A stretch of DNA of 64,000 nucleotides from Gelatoporia subvermispora B (Eukaryota > Basidiomycota > Agaricomycetes > Polyporales > Gelatoporiaceae), in NCBI GenBank assembly GCA_000320605.2, contig KB445813.1:66836-130835 (forward strand), written 5' to 3'. This document shows positions 61,260 to 64,000 of the stretch, in pieces. Within the stretch, counting starts at the first letter, position 1, and each line of letters opens with the position of its first letter. The notes under the pieces were generated by a model that was not told the DNA's origin, did no database searches, and saw only the letters and a program-made list of their open reading frames with translations. Position numbers and translations under genes: made by a program.

Positions 61260-62170
61260 GGGATCCTGCAGCGCAGACACATATTGTAAGACGCGTCTTG
61301 GATGTTTATCATGATGTTGTTACCCTCGTTAGGTGACATTTATATAGCCCATTCCCCTTTTGCTGATGTTTCGCGCCTCCATGGACGCATTCCTGAGTAC
61401 AGTGTGTCTACGTGCACGTTGAGACTCTGGTGGCCAGTTTGATCAATCCACTTCCTGGCTCACCGATTCACGTTCAGTGCCTTTCTGACCTCTAAAGCTC
61501 CATTTGTCGTTTCCGTGCACACTGCGTAGCAAGTCTCATACGTAAACGACTTCGGCGCGGTAACGACCGTGTTCTCCTGTGGTATGTCATCCTATTCCAT
61601 CAGGGTGGGACGAGAAGTGGTCTGATCTTTGGTCTTCAGCATCTATACTATACTTAACGAGCAGACGTGCAATCCTGAGACCTTCACGTGCAGATGCTGA
61701 GTCTATATCTCGTCACTTATAAGGTGGTGGAGATTTCCGCCGGAACACGACGCGAACGTGAGATGGCTGCGTTTGACATGTCCTCATTGGTCCCATCAAT
61801 GTTTCGCACATCCGTTGAACGCGTTCATGGAGTACTCCATTCGGAAACTTGTCCCCGAAGGCATTCTAACCTGGATCCTAGAGCAGGTTGTACGAGCTCG
61901 GGCGTGTGCAAGGTGCTGTTAGTCTGACGGTTCAGTACAATTGTCCCTACTCCGATTCCGATCATTGATGTGTAAGATTCGCCGACGTTAGTCATGATAT
62001 CTTGTCACTCGTCCACACATAGCAGCTGAAGAGGGCAGCCCCGAGTTTCCTCAAGGGTATTCCACAAGGGATGTTCCCTCCAGGTTTCAGCGTTTTCCGC
62101 GAGGCGTTTGAACGGGCGCTGTACGCCCTTAAGCCGCTAGATGCCTGACGCTCGAGCCGACCATATGGCT
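61260..62170. other. Intergenic with possible small gene or gene tail
   Basis: On the plus strand a piece reading AFMEYSIRKLVPEGIL and LEQVVRARA (about 61820-61910) could join, over an intron, to KRAAPSFLKGIPQGMFPPGF and FERALYALKPLDA, ending in a TGA at about 62147-62149. This looks like the end of a real protein, but I do not recognise it and cannot place a start. It may be a relic exon pair. Confidence 0.3.
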
Positions 62171-62172
62171 AC

Positions 62173-63972
62173 ATGCTGGCTTCCTGTGGTCAAGACCTTC
62201 GACGGACCTTTTCCTTTGCCAGTCCATCCCAGTCATTTCCAAGATTCTTGCAGGATCCCGAACAGATCAGACAATCCCGACGGGACAGCGAAGACAGTTG
62301 CGATTTCATGACATCCAGCATCATCTTCGAGATTCCTCTAGCGTACCTGGAGAATCAATCTACATTACCCGTGCTGGACATATCGTCTGCGTCTACTCCC
62401 TGCAAGTTTCGTCTCATCGATTGCGTCCAATTCCTGCGTCAGGGGACACTCGCCATTCATGAATTCTCAGAGTTCCCCGTACTTAACTCCGCATATTCCA
62501 CCATCTCCTACGTCTGGCGTGGGAACTCTATTGAGAATGGATCGCACCTGGGACCTACGTTTGCTGTCGCTGGTGCAGAAGATGGCGATCCTGTGAGTAT
62601 AGGGGTTCTGCGTCACGCATGTACGGCGGCAGATCGGGAGAAGGTTGGATACATCTGGCTTGATCGACTGTGTATCGCGCAGACGAACAAAGATGACAAG
62701 CAGTGGCAAATCCGTCACATGTTCGAGATCTATCAACGCTGCGCACTGTGCGTCGTCCTCCCTGGCGGGATTCAACGCCTTGTGCATGTGCACGAACCCA
62801 CCTCGTGGATTAGCCGTGGCTGGACTTTGCAGGAGGCCTTGGCGCCCCCACGCGTCGAAGTCATCTATGCCTGGGATTGGGGAAGTGGGATGTTCTATGG
62901 GGCTTTCCGGGGCAATATTGTGGAGCTTGTCCCAGGAGAATCTGCCATGACACCGCTGCGGACGGTTTTGTCGCTGAACAACTTCGGAATAACGAATTTC
63001 TTCCCGTCAAATTCCTCCATACGTCACACAATATTTCGAGTCGAACTCTTCGGGCTGCACGATGTCGGGGCGCCCGATACCTTGACGGAACAGACGACCC
63101 GCACAGTCGTGTTCATGTTGAAGGAAGCGCTCACGGAGGGTAGTTTCGACGAGCGAGCCCCAGCTATATGGCGTGGCGCGCTGTTCCGCACGTCATCTCG
63201 CCCAGTTGACATGGTATTCAGTATCATGGGTTTGTTCGGCGTCACACTGAATGTGCAACAATTCGGCAAGAACGATCGGCTCCGTGCCACCATTGCGCTA
63301 ATGCAAGAGATTTTACGTCGCGGCGGACGAGCAAGCTGGCTGGGACTGGCTCCATACCTCCCTGTACACCCAAACTTGTCCACCATTCCTGTTTTTCCGC
63401 GCACAAGTGTCGAGGGAGGTGTATCTCTGGAACTCACCAGTCATCAGATCGTACACGCGGGTACGCAGCACTTGCGCACCGCTTTACTAGACACACGCAG
63501 CATACAAATGCCCACAGGCAGTATGGACGATGCAGGATATCTCACCATCTCCAGGAAGGCGATTCGTGTCCATCCGATTCTTGATCCACATTCTGTCTTT
63601 TTGAATGATGACGACAAATTCCGGTGGGAGACCTACACTCCATCACTGACACGGTCTCGCCTCAAATTTCGGGCAATTGATCGCACTGGATGGGCCTTTC
63701 ATGAGAATTTCGACGAACAAGAAAGCTCATTCGGGGCGTTCGCTGTCCTCCTGGGATGGTTCAATAAATTCTCAGAACAAGGCGTGTGGGACGGCCCCCG
63801 TCACATAGCAGCTCTTCTGATTAGGGAACATGCACCGAGCCTTTTACATGTCCAGTCGTATTTCGAGCTTCCGGACAATCTTGAATTCTGGTTGGAGGAA
63901 TGGGAGACACTTACATTTCGCATCGGTGGTCCGGTTATTTCTCAGGAATGTCATGGCGTCCTGGCTTCCTGA
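62173..63972 (+). CDS. HET-domain (heterokaryon incompatibility-type) protein
   Basis: Single uninterrupted frame of 599 residues. HET domains act in fungal vegetative incompatibility and cell death after non-self contact. The domain spans roughly residues 110-235. It has YSTISYVWRG (the usual Y-x-x-x-S-Y-x-W block), then GYIWLDRLCIAQTNKDDKQW (the W-x-D-x-L-C-I-x-Q block), MFEIYQRCALCVVLPGG, and SWISRGWTLQEALAP (the R-x-W-T-x-Q-E block). The C-terminal 350 residues carry no recognised repeats or NTPase. The start at 62173 is the first ATG of the frame; an internal ATG (MTSSIIFEIPLAYL, about 62308) may be the real one, since the preceding 45 residues look like leader. The intact frame suggests it is functional. 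Confidence 0.88.
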   Translation: MLASCGQDLRRTFSFASPSQSFPRFLQDPEQIRQSRRDSEDSCDFMTSSIIFEIPLAYLENQSTLPVLDISSASTPCKFRLIDCVQFLRQGTLAIHEFSEFPVLNSAYSTISYVWRGNSIENGSHLGPTFAVAGAEDGDPVSIGVLRHACTAADREKVGYIWLDRLCIAQTNKDDKQWQIRHMFEIYQRCALCVVLPGGIQRLVHVHEPTSWISRGWTLQEALAPPRVEVIYAWDWGSGMFYGAFRGNIVELVPGESAMTPLRTVLSLNNFGITNFFPSNSSIRHTIFRVELFGLHDVGAPDTLTEQTTRTVVFMLKEALTEGSFDERAPAIWRGALFRTSSRPVDMVFSIMGLFGVTLNVQQFGKNDRLRATIALMQEILRRGGRASWLGLAPYLPVHPNLSTIPVFPRTSVEGGVSLELTSHQIVHAGTQHLRTALLDTRSIQMPTGSMDDAGYLTISRKAIRVHPILDPHSVFLNDDDKFRWETYTPSLTRSRLKFRAIDRTGWAFHENFDEQESSFGAFAVLLGWFNKFSEQGVWDGPRHIAALLIREHAPSLLHVQSYFELPDNLEFWLEEWETLTFRIGGPVISQECHGVLAS

Positions 63973-64000
63973 CTCGTGGTTGCAATGGTATTTTTCTGAG

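Overview
The window is nuclear DNA from a filamentous basidiomycete, most likely an Agaricomycete. The main reasons are genes split by many introns of about 50 nt with GTRNGT donors and CTNAY-like branch sites, and the protein families present: DUF6533-type and other Agaricomycete seven-helix proteins, a NACHT NTPase with an MLKL-like helical N-terminus, an F-box protein and a HET-domain protein. I cannot name the species from sequence alone.

Layout. 0.7-4.35 kb: intron-rich AT-hook nuclear protein. 5.2-6.2 kb: C-terminal fragment of an NLR-like (NACHT) gene. 6.2-14.9 kb: gene-poor, repeat-bearing, with a broken DUF6533 gene near 12 kb. 16.3-18.5 kb: intact ten-exon UGP1 behind a TATA box. 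18.7-44 kb: a mosaic of segmental duplications. It holds three decayed UGP1 copies (about 29-30.4, 35.6-36.4 and 39.1-40.3 kb), MLKL-like genes or relics (19.3-20.4 and 37.3-38.2 kb), NLR pieces (35.1-35.6 kb) and one nearly complete NLR gene (43.4-40.65 kb). Interspersed are two seven-helix protein genes (24-25.5 and 32.8-34.2 kb), minisatellites, paired perfect hairpins and a MITE-like element. 45.1-50 kb: intact branched-chain aminotransferase gene, a third MLKL-like copy and a truncated aminotransferase copy. 50.4-52.4 kb: F-box protein. 53.2-56.8 kb: tandem pair of unrecognised coiled-coil genes. 57.6-59.15 kb: CPA1 with an upstream arginine attenuator peptide uORF interrupted by an intron. 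59.5-61.3 kb: divergent BSD-domain (Dos2-like) gene. 62.2-64 kb: HET-domain protein.

How the genes fit together. UGP1, CPA1 and the aminotransferase are housekeeping metabolism: UDP-glucose supply for wall glucan and glycogen, arginine precursor synthesis, and branched amino acid turnover. Between them is a rapidly rearranging block of probable self/non-self or cell-death genes (MLKL-like helical domain, NACHT, HET) in which pieces of the flanking housekeeping genes have been copied. Retained introns in the UGP1 copies show duplication at DNA level, not retroposition. The strongest regulatory finding is the spliced attenuator uORF; the strongest candidate system is the family of stand-alone and NACHT-fused MLKL-like domains. 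Exon boundaries were read by eye from splice signals and reading frame; family assignments rest on recognised motifs, and no database search was run.
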